Assembly (NCBI GenBank): GCA_000434915.1
Contig: FR882067.1
Span: 1 to 8,278, forward strand
Direction of reading: 5' to 3'
DNA from: Ruminococcus sp. CAG:563
GTDB lineage: Bacteria; Bacillota; Clostridia; Oscillospirales; Acutalibacteraceae
DNA length: 8,278 bases
The notes beneath the pieces are model-generated. The model was not told the DNA's origin. It made no database searches and saw only the letters and a list, made by a program, of their open reading frames with translations. Below are positions 1 to 5,650 of this stretch, piece after piece. The position numbers were made by a program, and so were the translations under genes. Positions within the stretch are counted from its first letter, which is position 1, and every line of letters begins with the position of its first letter.

Positions 1-58
1 ATGCAAGTGCTTCTGTTTCATCTTTTGTATAGGCATCAATTATAACGGATCCAAACAT
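1..58 (-). CDS. Unidentified protein, N-terminal 19 residues only (runs off left edge)
   Basis: A leftward reading frame starts with ATG at 58-56 and stays open to the window edge, giving MFGSVIIDAYTKDETEALA. A good ribosome binding site, GAGGAG on the minus strand (69-64), lies 5 bases before the ATG, inside the last codons of the XRE regulator gene. The regulator's stop codon is only 2 bases away, so the two genes are surely co-transcribed and probably translationally coupled. Nineteen residues are too few for a family call. The opening faintly recalls small element-borne proteins of unknown function that begin with an acidic/Ser-Tyr-Thr-Arg stretch, but this is only an impression. No function is assigned. 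Confidence 0.6.
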   Translation of the reverse strand, partial: MFGSVIIDAYTKDETEALA

Positions 59-60
59 AT

Positions 61-546
61 TTACTCCTCACTGCTTTTTGAATTAAGTTTTACTCTCTCC
101 GCCTCCGACCTCGGATACCTGTATCTCCACTGATCATACTCCTCACGGCTGATCTCCCCATTACGGTATTTCTGAGCCATTTCCTCCCATGGTTCGAGCA
201 GACCTGTCATTTTTGCAAATGTCGAGCCGTTCTGTCTGTTGATGCGGATACAGATTTCTCCGTCCAGACGGTCGATCTTGAAACCGTATAAATCCTCTAA
301 CGCAAACAGCGTGTGCATAAGCCCGGTGTAACTGTCGATGTTTGGAACGTTCAGAGCTTCGGTCGATACGTCAAGTGCATCGGCAAGCAGCTCTACAAGG
401 TCAGCTTTGGGCGTTCTCGAACCCGATTCATACTGCGCCATACGGATGTCAGCAGTCTTTTCCGGGAAGCCCACTCGCATACCAAGATATTTTTGTGTCA
501 TTCCTCTTAAATTTCTAAAGAATTTTATTCTTTCTCCGATTGCCAT
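61..546 (-). CDS. XRE-family helix-turn-helix transcriptional regulator
   Basis: A 161-residue cytoplasmic DNA-binding protein, probably the repressor of the element's divergent control region. Residues about 5-62 form a Cro/C1-type HTH: RIKFFRNLRGMTQ, then the recognition region around residues 33-46 (IRMAQYESGSRTP), then the helix that includes LVELLADAL. The C-terminal part (about 70-161) is not a known enzymatic domain to my eye. It is rich in charged and aromatic residues and could serve dimerization or signal sensing. The ATG at 546-544 is preceded by AGGGGAG (560-554 on the minus strand) with 7-base spacing. The gene is divergent from the excisionase and integrase genes and is followed after 2 bases by another leftward gene. 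Autoregulation and control of excision are inferred from this position and from the inverted repeats in the intergenic region. Confidence 0.9.
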   Translation of the reverse strand: MAIGERIKFFRNLRGMTQKYLGMRVGFPEKTADIRMAQYESGSRTPKADLVELLADALDVSTEALNVPNIDSYTGLMHTLFALEDLYGFKIDRLDGEICIRINRQNGSTFAKMTGLLEPWEEMAQKYRNGEISREEYDQWRYRYPRSEAERVKLNSKSSEE

Positions 547-584
547 AGTATTACTCCCCTTAATTATTCATCGGCTGTGTATTG

Positions 585-614
585 ATTTTAACATAAATGT
601 TTAGTGGCAGTCAA
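585..614 (-). promoter_or_regulatory. Leftward sigma-A promoter for the XRE regulator
   Basis: On the minus strand TTGACT (614-609) is a 5/6 match to the -35 box, and TAAAAT (590-585) is a 5/6 match to the -10 box, with an 18-base spacer. Transcription would start near 578 and give a short leader before the ATG at 546. A TGTTTA half-site (598-603) falls in the spacer, which suggests repression of this promoter. Confidence 0.6.
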
Positions 615-626
615 GATAATTAAACA
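598..626. promoter_or_regulatory. Candidate operator at the leftward promoter (TGTTTA...TAAACA)
   Basis: The half-sites TGTTTA (598-603) and TAAACA (621-626) are inverted with a 17-base gap and bracket the -35 box of the leftward promoter. The same half-site pair occurs at the rightward promoter with a 10-base gap. The second half-site is also part of a smaller palindrome, AACA-AAAA-TGTT (623-634). Binding by the neighbouring XRE protein is inferred. The different spacing makes it uncertain which halves pair. Confidence 0.4.
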
Positions 627-655
627 AAAATGTTAAATATTTTTCTCCAAGCCCC

Positions 656-684
656 TTGACTTTACTTAATTTGTTTAGTATAAT
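656..684 (+). promoter_or_regulatory. Rightward sigma-A promoter for the excisionase-integrase operon
   Basis: TTGACT (656-661) and a perfect TATAAT (679-684) are separated by exactly 17 bases, a near-consensus promoter. The predicted start near 691 gives a leader of about 100 bases before the GTG start of the excisionase-like gene at 793. The -10 box lies inside an inverted repeat, so an unblocked promoter should be strong and a bound repressor should shut it. Confidence 0.75.
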
Positions 685-695
685 CATTAAACAAA
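670..695. promoter_or_regulatory. Candidate operator overlapping the rightward -10 box
   Basis: TTTGTTTA (670-677) and TAAACAAA (688-695) form a perfect 8-bp inverted repeat with a 10-base gap that contains the -10 box TATAAT. Occupancy would directly exclude RNA polymerase. A related copy, TATAATCATCTAAACAA (752-768), repeats the right half of the site about 73 bases downstream, near the start of the excisionase-like gene, and may be an auxiliary half-site. The XRE repressor is the natural candidate ligand (inference). Confidence 0.55.
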
Positions 696-792
696 TACAG
701 TTAAGTTATTGCTAAAACTAAAAAATTACATATAAATCATACCATTTTATATATAATCATCTAAACAACATTAAAAGAAAGGAGATGAAAAT

Positions 793-987
793 GTGGAACA
801 TAGAAGTTTTATGACTGTTGATGAAGTGGCTCAAGAATTGGGCATTTCAAAATCCTACGCCTATAAAATTGTACAAAGGCTAAACTCAGAACTCGACAGC
901 AAAGATTATATAACAATTTCAGGACGAGTCAACAGACAGTATTTTTTGGAACGCACCTGTTATGGCGCTATTCAGAAGGAGGAATGA
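793..987 (+). CDS. Excisionase-like helix-turn-helix protein
   Basis: A 64-residue protein with a MerR/excisionase-type winged helix. Residues 7-30 (MTVDEVAQELGISKSYAYKI, continuing VQRL) form the HTH, and residues about 38-55 (YITISGRVNRQYFLERT) form the wing. Small proteins of this pattern directly upstream of tyrosine integrases in Firmicute elements act as excisionases or recombination directionality factors, bending DNA at the attachment sites. The start is GTG at 793: AAGGAG (779-784) is 8 bases upstream. The nearby ATG at 791 is out of frame and soon hits a stop. The stop codon overlaps the possible integrase ATG at 984. ATG at 811 is an in-frame alternative without its own binding site. 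An activator role for the integrase operon cannot be excluded. Confidence 0.85.
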   Translation: MEHRSFMTVDEVAQELGISKSYAYKIVQRLNSELDSKDYITISGRVNRQYFLERTCYGAIQKEE

Positions 988-989
988 AA

Positions 990-2099
990 ATGTCAGTTTA
1001 TAAAGATCCGAAAAATAATACTTGGAAGGTTTACTACCGTTTTACGGATTGGCAGGGAAAAGTACATCAATCAACGAAACGAGGATTTAAAACAAAACGA
1101 GAAGCCCTTGCGTGGGAGCGAGAGCAACTCTACAAGGTCGAATCGGATTTGGATATGACTTTTGAAAGTTTCATTGACACCTACACAGCCGATATGAAGA
1201 ACCGATTAAAAGAAAACACCTGGCACACAAAGGAGCACATCATCCGCACAAAACTGCTTCCCTACTTTGCCAAGCGAAAAATGAACTCAATCCAACCCAA
1301 AGACATTATTGCTTGGCAGAATGAGATGATTAAATGCCGTGATAAGAACGGTGAGGCATATTCACCGGTATATCTCAAAACACTACACAACCAGCTCAGT
1401 GCTATTTTTAATCACGCTGTACGATTCTATGGGCTGAAAGATAATCCTGCTGCCAAAGTCGGTAATATGGGCAAAGCCAAAGCAAGAGAAATGCTTTTCT
1501 GGACACAGGAAGAATACAAAAAATTCTCCGAAGAAATGATGGACAAGCCTGTTTCATTCTATGCGTTTGAAATGCTCTACTGGTGCGGTATCCGTGAGGG
1601 AGAACTGCTGGCGCTGACCCCGGCAGATTTCGATTTTGAACGGCAGACGGTCACGATCAACAAATCTTATCAGCGTATCGGTGGTCGGGACATCATCACT
1701 GATCCGAAAACGCCGAAAAGTAACCGCACCATTAAGATGCCAGAATTCCTCTGTGAAGAAATGCAGGACTATATGAAACAGCTCTACCGGATCGGCAAAA
1801 ATGACCGTCTGTTTGAAGTCACAAAAAGCTATCTTCATCACGAAATGGACAGAGGCGCCAAGGCCGCAGGGGTCAAGAGGATCAGAATCCACGATTTGAG
1901 ACACAGCCATATTTCGCTTCTGATTGAAATGGGATATTCGGCGGTAGCCATCGCCGATCGGGTAGGACACGAAAGCATCAATATCACCTACAACTACGCT
2001 CACCTGTTCCCATCCACGCAAAGCGATATGGCGGACAAGCTCAATCAATTCAGAAATGATGGTGCAAGTGATGTCATTGAAGAACAGGGACGAGCATAA
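990..2099 (+). CDS. int: Tyrosine recombinase / element integrase
   Basis: A 369-residue site-specific recombinase that would integrate and excise the element through a covalent phosphotyrosine intermediate. Numbered from the start at 990, residues about 1-45 are an arm-type (AP2-like) DNA-binding domain (MSVYKDPKNNTWKVYYRF...), about 55-150 the SAM-like core-binding domain, and about 165-350 the catalytic domain. The catalytic set is complete: R202 in GIREGELLAL, K240 in DPKTPKS, H301 and R304 in HDLRHSH, H327 in VGHES, and Y336 in YNYAHL as probable nucleophile. The start at 990 is preferred over an in-frame ATG at 984 because AAGGAGG (976-982) is 7 bases from 990 but only 1 base from 984. 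The length is normal for the Tn916-like family. No attachment site can be identified in this window. The second half of the gene is visibly more GC-rich than the first. Confidence 0.95.
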   Translation: MSVYKDPKNNTWKVYYRFTDWQGKVHQSTKRGFKTKREALAWEREQLYKVESDLDMTFESFIDTYTADMKNRLKENTWHTKEHIIRTKLLPYFAKRKMNSIQPKDIIAWQNEMIKCRDKNGEAYSPVYLKTLHNQLSAIFNHAVRFYGLKDNPAAKVGNMGKAKAREMLFWTQEEYKKFSEEMMDKPVSFYAFEMLYWCGIREGELLALTPADFDFERQTVTINKSYQRIGGRDIITDPKTPKSNRTIKMPEFLCEEMQDYMKQLYRIGKNDRLFEVTKSYLHHEMDRGAKAAGVKRIRIHDLRHSHISLLIEMGYSAVAIADRVGHESINITYNYAHLFPSTQSDMADKLNQFRNDGASDVIEEQGRA

Positions 2100-2397
2100 T
2101 CGCTGGCGCAGCAAAACGGTTGCTTTCCGGGTATCGCCGGAGGAGGATGCTCAAATTGAACGCTATGTGCAGCTCTCCGGGCTGACCAAGCAGGACTATA
2201 TCACCCGGCGGCTCACCCACAAGGATGTAGTGGTGCAGGGCAATCCCAGAGTGTTTAAGGCGCTGCGGAATCAGCTTGCGGAGGTACTTGCAGAATTGCA
2301 GCGCATTGAGACTGGCGGTGTAGCCAACGACGAGCTGCTTGACCAAATTGAAATGATCGCCGATATTCTCGGCGGAATGAAGGAGGAATCTGAATGA
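2056..2397 (+). CDS. MobC-like ribbon-helix-helix mobilization accessory protein
   Basis: A cytoplasmic protein of up to 113 residues resembling MobC-type relaxosome accessory proteins, which bind near the transfer origin and help the relaxase open DNA. Residues about 19-53 fit a ribbon-helix-helix fold: the strand KTVAFRVSPEE, a helix around IERYVQLS, then LTKQDYITRRL. Residues about 65-112 are helical and probably coiled-coil (VFKALRNQLAEVLAELQRI...). The stop is certain but the start is not: ATG at 2056, 2059 and 2071 and TTG at 2077 are all in frame and none has a good ribosome binding site. The conserved part begins at about KNRDEHNRWRSK, so a start at 2071 or 2077 is quite possible. Every option overlaps the integrase end, suggesting translational coupling. 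Its stop overlaps the ATPase start in an ATGA. Confidence 0.75.
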   Translation: MMVQVMSLKNRDEHNRWRSKTVAFRVSPEEDAQIERYVQLSGLTKQDYITRRLTHKDVVVQGNPRVFKALRNQLAEVLAELQRIETGGVANDELLDQIEMIADILGGMKEESE

Positions 2398-3539
2398 TCA
2401 ACGAAAAAGAAATGACCGCTCCGAATGTATCTGTTGGCGCAGATACGGAGCAGTCAATTCTAAAACAAACTAACAATAGTATAACTGATAATATCAAAAA
2501 AAGCAATGATATATTGGAAAAATTAAAAGAAATGGACAGACTTTCCGGAATAGAAAGTGATCCGAATCACATTTATTCTATGACTATGGAAGATTTATTT
2601 GACATAGCGTACGGCACAAAGCCTCCCATAATTGAAAATATTCTTACACCTGGAATGTATGTAATTACCGGCACACCAAAAGTCGGAAAAAGTTTTTTAA
2701 TGGCGCAGATTGCATATTACGTAAGTACAGGTATGCAACTATGGAACAACTGCGTAACTCAGGGCGACGTTCTTTACCTCGCCCTTGAGGACAGATATGA
2801 AAGACTTCAACAAAGACTCAGCACAATGTTTGGTTATGAAACTTCCGTCAATTTGCACCTCGCAGTTAAATCGGGAACACTTGAAAAAGGTCTTGAAACT
2901 CAACTTCAAAACTTTATCTATTCACATCCAAAGACTCAGCTGATTATTATTGATACCTTAAAGAAGATAAATGATATTGGTAGAGAAAATTGCAGTTATG
3001 CAAAAGACTATGAAGTAATTGACAGATTAAAAAATGTCGCCGATAAAAACGGAATTTGCATTCTTGTTGTTCACCACACGAGGAAGGAAAAAGCCGAAGA
3101 TATTTTTGAAATGATTTCAGGCACGAACGGAATCTATGGTGCCGCCGACGGCGCTCTCGTTCTTTGGAAAGAAAACAGAACAAGTACGCAAGCTTTTCTC
3201 AGTATTTCAGGAAGAGATTTTCCTGACCAAAAAATAACCTTGCAAAGGAATCCCGAAACATTGCAGTGGGATTATGTTGCCTGCGAAGTTGAGAAATGGG
3301 AACCACCAAGTGATCCACTGCTTGAGCTAATATCAAATAAACTTAATGGAAATATTTATCTTTGGGAGGGTTCGCCAACTGAATTAACAATCTTTTTAAA
3401 TTCCGATTTAAAGCCGAATATGCTTACAAAAAAATTGAATATCAATGCAAGCATATTGCTCAATAAATACAACATAAAGTACGAATACTTTCGTTCTCAC
3501 GACGGCAGACGAATTAAATTAGAACGACAGACAGTTTAA
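2394..3539 (+). CDS. RepA/AAA_25-type P-loop ATPase (putative replicative helicase)
   Basis: A 381-residue RecA-fold ATPase. The Walker A motif is GTPKVGKS (residues 93-100), preceded by PGMYVIT. An acidic stretch, YLALEDR (128-134), follows at the position of the catalytic glutamate in RepA-like helicases. Walker B is LIIIDTL (183-189), and VVHHTRK (225-231) matches the sensor-like motif of hexameric RepA helicases such as that of plasmid RSF1010. The N-terminal 60 residues look disordered and polar. The C-terminal 80 residues (about 300-381) may form a small winged-helix domain. AAGGAGG (2380-2386) lies 7 bases before the ATG, and the start overlaps the mobC-like stop by 4 bases. In such elements the protein probably supports autonomous or post-transfer replication. 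No primase or initiator is visible nearby, so the exact role is inferred. Confidence 0.8.
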   Translation: MINEKEMTAPNVSVGADTEQSILKQTNNSITDNIKKSNDILEKLKEMDRLSGIESDPNHIYSMTMEDLFDIAYGTKPPIIENILTPGMYVITGTPKVGKSFLMAQIAYYVSTGMQLWNNCVTQGDVLYLALEDRYERLQQRLSTMFGYETSVNLHLAVKSGTLEKGLETQLQNFIYSHPKTQLIIIDTLKKINDIGRENCSYAKDYEVIDRLKNVADKNGICILVVHHTRKEKAEDIFEMISGTNGIYGAADGALVLWKENRTSTQAFLSISGRDFPDQKITLQRNPETLQWDYVACEVEKWEPPSDPLLELISNKLNGNIYLWEGSPTELTIFLNSDLKPNMLTKKLNINASILLNKYNIKYEYFRSHDGRRIKLERQTV

Positions 3540-3540
3540 T

Positions 3541-3614
3541 CCGTGACAGCTGTGTCGGTTGTGACGGTAAAATGAAGCCATCTGAAATACCGACACAACC
3601 GTCACGGCCGACAC
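3541..3614. repeat. Overlapping long inverted repeats with two alternative pairings
   Basis: Just after the ATPase stop codon lie alternating GTGAC/TGTCGG blocks on the left and CCGACA/GTCACGG blocks on the right. Arms 3541-3559 and 3589-3607 pair at 17 of 19 positions. Arms 3552-3568 and 3598-3614 pair over all 17 positions if two G-U pairs are allowed. The loops are about 29 bases in both cases. The two stems share bases and exclude each other. The position between a RepA-like gene and a relaxase gene fits a replication origin or part of a transfer origin. No U-run follows, so a terminator is unlikely. Its function is not known to me. Confidence 0.75.
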
Positions 3615-3661
3615 GAGAATTTCAGCCCTCGGAGAGCCCACGACATCTTTGCAGCCACAGA

Positions 3662-3710
3662 GCTGAAAGTGTCATAATGGGTTACACACTTTGAAAAAGA
3701 TGCGTAACAG
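3662..3710. other. Candidate transfer origin (oriT) upstream of the MobV relaxase fragment
   Basis: AAAGTGT (3666-3672) and ACACTTT (3686-3692) form a perfect 7-bp inverted repeat with a 13-base gap, about 55 bases before the relaxase start. MobV-family transfer origins are known to lie just upstream of the mob gene and to contain short inverted repeats around the nick. The minus-strand string AGTGTGTAA (3690-3682) is close to the nick region I recall for the pMV158 family (AGTGTG/TTA). A second, weaker 7-bp pair, TTTCAGC (3620-3626) with GCTGAAA (3662-3668), overlaps it. The assignment is inference from position and shape, and the boundaries are approximate. Confidence 0.35.
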
Positions 3711-3746
3711 AACCCTCAATCGGTTTGTCCTAAGAAAGGAGATAAA

Positions 3747-4022
3747 ATGGGAAAAGAAAATTTTTGTGTTGCCAGAGTACAGACGCGCACAAGAATGTCT
3801 GTCGGAAAATTTGAGCGACACATTGAACGAAAAAATGAAAACTACGCAAATATGAATGTTGATCTATCACGCAGCTATATGAATGTCAGCTTTAAAAGCT
3901 GCGGTAATCTAACCTATAATGAATATCTTGACAAAATGATTAGTAACGGAACTGTATCATTGAAAGGTTTGAAGCCCGACGCAAATGTTTTTGATGAAAT
4001 GATTATGGATGTAAATCTGTAA
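3747..4022 (+). pseudogene. MobV (Pre/Mob) relaxase, N-terminal fragment
   Basis: A 91-residue reading frame with a strong start (AAAGGAG at 3735-3741, 5 bases before ATG) that matches only the beginning of a MobV relaxase. VARVQTR at residues 8-14 aligns with the VARMQK opening of pMV158 MobM. RHIERKNENY (24-33) aligns with the segment KHNER that carries the catalytic histidine of MobM, making H25 the likely equivalent. SRSYMNVSF (41-49) matches the SRSHLNY motif, with Tyr in place of His. The frame stops after FDEMIMDVNL, before the HxDE...HxH metal site that a relaxase needs. Full-length family members have several hundred residues. No continuation is visible in another frame before the terminator at 4069, so this looks like a deletion rather than a simple frameshift. 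A retained DNA-binding role for the fragment is possible but unsupported. Confidence 0.75.
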
Positions 4023-4068
4023 TCGTGCAACGGAGATTGTAAATAAAGAAATAATTTATATTTAGACG

Positions 4069-4098
4069 AAAATGGCAGGTTGTTTCCTGCCATTTTTT
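4069..4098 (+). terminator. Rho-independent terminator closing the mobilization module
   Basis: A perfect 11-bp stem, AAAATGGCAGG (4069-4079) with CCTGCCATTTT (4086-4096), has a 6-base loop TTGTTT, and the T-run ends at 4098. It follows the relaxase fragment by 46 bases and precedes the promoter of the defence genes, so it insulates the two modules. Confidence 0.9.
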
Positions 4099-4117
4099 AT
4101 GTAATAAAAATTGATTA

Positions 4118-4146
4118 TTGACAATTATTATTTTTAATGATAAAAT
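4118..4146 (+). promoter_or_regulatory. Sigma-A promoter of the AbiE/restriction-modification operon
   Basis: A perfect -35 TTGACA (4118-4123) and a -10 TAAAAT (4141-4146, 5/6) are separated by 17 bases. The predicted start lies near 4153, within the palindrome that follows. It is the only strong promoter seen upstream of the four cargo genes. Confidence 0.75.
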
Positions 4147-4148
4147 AT

Positions 4149-4184
4149 TTTCGATACACAAATATAGAATTGTGTGTATCGAAA
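4149..4184. promoter_or_regulatory. 12-bp palindromic operator, likely bound by AbiEi
   Basis: TTTCGATACACA (4149-4160) and TGTGTATCGAAA (4173-4184) are perfect inverted copies separated by 12 bases. The left arm starts 2 bases after the -10 box and covers the predicted transcription start. The right arm ends 11 bases before the ATG of abiEi. AbiEi antitoxins are known to repress their own operon by binding inverted repeats in the promoter, so this is the expected operator. Because it would be transcribed, it could also form a hairpin in the 5' leader. Confidence 0.7.
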
Positions 4185-4195
4185 GTTGGTGAGCA

Positions 4196-4795
4196 ATGAA
4201 TAAAACGAAAAAACTAAAAACTATATTTCAAAATAGCAAAATCGTAAAAACTTGTGATATAAAAAAGTTAGATTTCAGTAATGATGAAATTGCAAAGCTT
4301 TGCAATGACGGTGTTATAACCAGAATAAAACACGGTTATTATTCACTTAGTGATGAATTTGTTTCGGATGAGCAGGTTATATCAACTTTGCTTCCAGATG
4401 TGATTTTGTGTCTTGAAACTGCACTTTTTTATCACGGCTATAGTGATTATGCACCGAAAGAGTGGAATGTTGCTGTGCCTCGCACATTTTCAAGGACAAA
4501 ATTAAATTTTGATTCATTGTTCATAAAACCAAAGTTTATTCAAAATGAGCTTTTTGAAATTGGTAAAACAAAAATTCAAATTAACGGTTTTGAACTTAAT
4601 ATTTATGATAAAGAACGCACAATTTGCGATTGCTTTAAATACAAAAATCAAATAGACAGTGAAATTTTTAACAAGGCGATTAACGCCTATATTGCCGATA
4701 ACAATAAAAATCTAGCCAATCTTTCTGCTTACTCGAAACAAATGCGTGTTTATAAAAAGGTTGCAGAGATAATGGAGGTGCTGTTGAATGGCTGA
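4196..4795 (+). CDS. abiEi: Type IV toxin-antitoxin system, AbiEi-family antitoxin/repressor
   Basis: A 199-residue protein of the AbiEi family, which neutralises the AbiEii toxin without direct binding and represses the operon. Residues about 1-52 form the winged helix-turn-helix typical of AbiEi_4 domains, with the wing signature around LCNDGVITRIKHGYYSL (35-51). The C-terminal antitoxin domain shows LCLETALFYHGYSDYAP (71-87), WNVAVPR (90-96), YDKERTICDCF (137-147) and a final YSKQMRVYKKV...IMEVL (179-197), all familiar family landmarks. The length is usual for the short AbiEi forms. The ribosome binding site is weak (TGGTGAG, 4187-4193). The end overlaps abiEii by 8 bases. The base composition is very AT-rich (one 60-base stretch at 4501-4560 has 12 G+C), unlike the integrase-mobC region. 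Confidence 0.9.
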   Translation: MNKTKKLKTIFQNSKIVKTCDIKKLDFSNDEIAKLCNDGVITRIKHGYYSLSDEFVSDEQVISTLLPDVILCLETALFYHGYSDYAPKEWNVAVPRTFSRTKLNFDSLFIKPKFIQNELFEIGKTKIQINGFELNIYDKERTICDCFKYKNQIDSEIFNKAINAYIADNNKNLANLSAYSKQMRVYKKVAEIMEVLLNG

Positions 4796-5630
4796 CAGAG
4801 CCGCATCGGTATTAACAAAATTGAAAAATAAGGCAAAAGAAAGCGGAAGAACTTATCAACTTTGTTTGCAATTATTTTGCCAAGAAGAATTTTTAAGGCG
4901 ACTCGAGAAATCAAAATATGCAAATAATTTTGTTCTAAAAGGCGGCTTGTTTATTTATACGCTAACAGAGTTTGAAAGCAGAGCAACAATGGATATTGAT
5001 TTTTTGTTGCAACGTTTGCCAAATACACCTGAGCAGTTACAATCGATTATTGAAGAAATTATTTCAACTGATACAGGCAATGACTTTATAACATTTGAAA
5101 TAAAAAGTGTTAAGCCTATATCGGTTGCAAAAAAATATGCCGGTATTACAGCCTCATTGGTTGCAAAAATTAAGAATACAAAAACGCCGATTAATATCGA
5201 TTTTGGTGTTGGTGATGTAATTATCCCAAAGCAAGAAAAACGAGCGCTTCCAACGCAACTTGCCGAATTTGAAAAGCCTGTTGTGAATACTTATTCGCTT
5301 GAAACAACAATAGCAGAAAAACTTGATGCTATTCTCGATTTGATGGAATATTCAAGTAGAATGAAGGATTATTATGATATTTATTATCTTTCAAAGCATT
5401 TTGAATTTGACAATAAAGTATTAGCCGAGGCTATGAAAAAAACTTTTGCAAATAGAAATCATACTTTTACAAAAAAGCAATTTGATCAGGCAATGCAATT
5501 TGGCATGAATCCTGAAATGCAAAAGAAATGGCAAGCTTTCGCCAAGAAAATCAACTTTAACGACATTGATTTTGAAGAAGTGATGAATAGCATAAATGAA
5601 TTTTTGCAAGAAGTATTTATGATGATTTAG
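4788..5630 (+). CDS. abiEii: Type IV toxin-antitoxin system, AbiEii-family nucleotidyltransferase toxin
   Basis: A 280-residue nucleotidyltransferase of the AbiEii/DUF1814 family. Related toxins transfer nucleotides to tRNA 3' ends or similar targets and arrest growth, which can abort phage infection. The four family motifs are present: motif I FVLKGGLFIYTL with K51-G-G, then RATMDIDFLL with D69 and D71 as the metal-binding pair, motif III TYSLETTIAEKLDAIL (168-183) with K178, and motif IV SRMKDYYDIYYL (190-201) with R191, K193, D194 and D197. It therefore looks catalytically intact. GGAGGTG (4774-4780) lies 7 bases before the ATG, within abiEi, so the two are translationally coupled. No terminator or promoter is seen in the 20 bases before the next gene. 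The nucleotide and RNA target of this member cannot be told from sequence. Confidence 0.92.
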   Translation: MADRAASVLTKLKNKAKESGRTYQLCLQLFCQEEFLRRLEKSKYANNFVLKGGLFIYTLTEFESRATMDIDFLLQRLPNTPEQLQSIIEEIISTDTGNDFITFEIKSVKPISVAKKYAGITASLVAKIKNTKTPINIDFGVGDVIIPKQEKRALPTQLAEFEKPVVNTYSLETTIAEKLDAILDLMEYSSRMKDYYDIYYLSKHFEFDNKVLAEAMKKTFANRNHTFTKKQFDQAMQFGMNPEMQKKWQAFAKKINFNDIDFEEVMNSINEFLQEVFMMI

Positions 5631-5650
5631 TATTAAAAGGAGAAGATAAT

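Noticed and set aside
313..604. Two short rightward frames opposite the XRE regulator
   Set aside because: They lie antisense to a clear HTH gene, have no ribosome binding sites and show no family resemblance.
752..757. A second perfect TATAAT upstream of the excisionase-like gene
   Set aside because: No acceptable -35 box at 16-18 bases upstream (the sequence there is CATATA-like), and it appears to be part of a repeat of the operator half-site instead.
1554..2114. A 186-codon leftward open frame opposite the integrase
   Set aside because: It is antisense to the conserved catalytic domain of the integrase, without a recognisable domain or promoter, and is a by-product of the GC-richer coding strand.
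3572..3694. A 40-codon rightward frame (ATG at 3572, beginning MKPSEIPTQPSRP) between the ATPase and relaxase genes
   Set aside because: It runs through the right-hand hairpin arms, has no ribosome binding site and a composition dictated by the repeats. It is probably chance, though a frameshifted tail of the ATPase in relatives cannot be fully excluded.
4021..4068. Possible remnant of the relaxase C-terminus between the stop codon and the terminator
   Set aside because: Only six codons (CNGDCK then stop) follow in one frame and they match nothing I recognise. The terminator may still be the original one of the mob gene.
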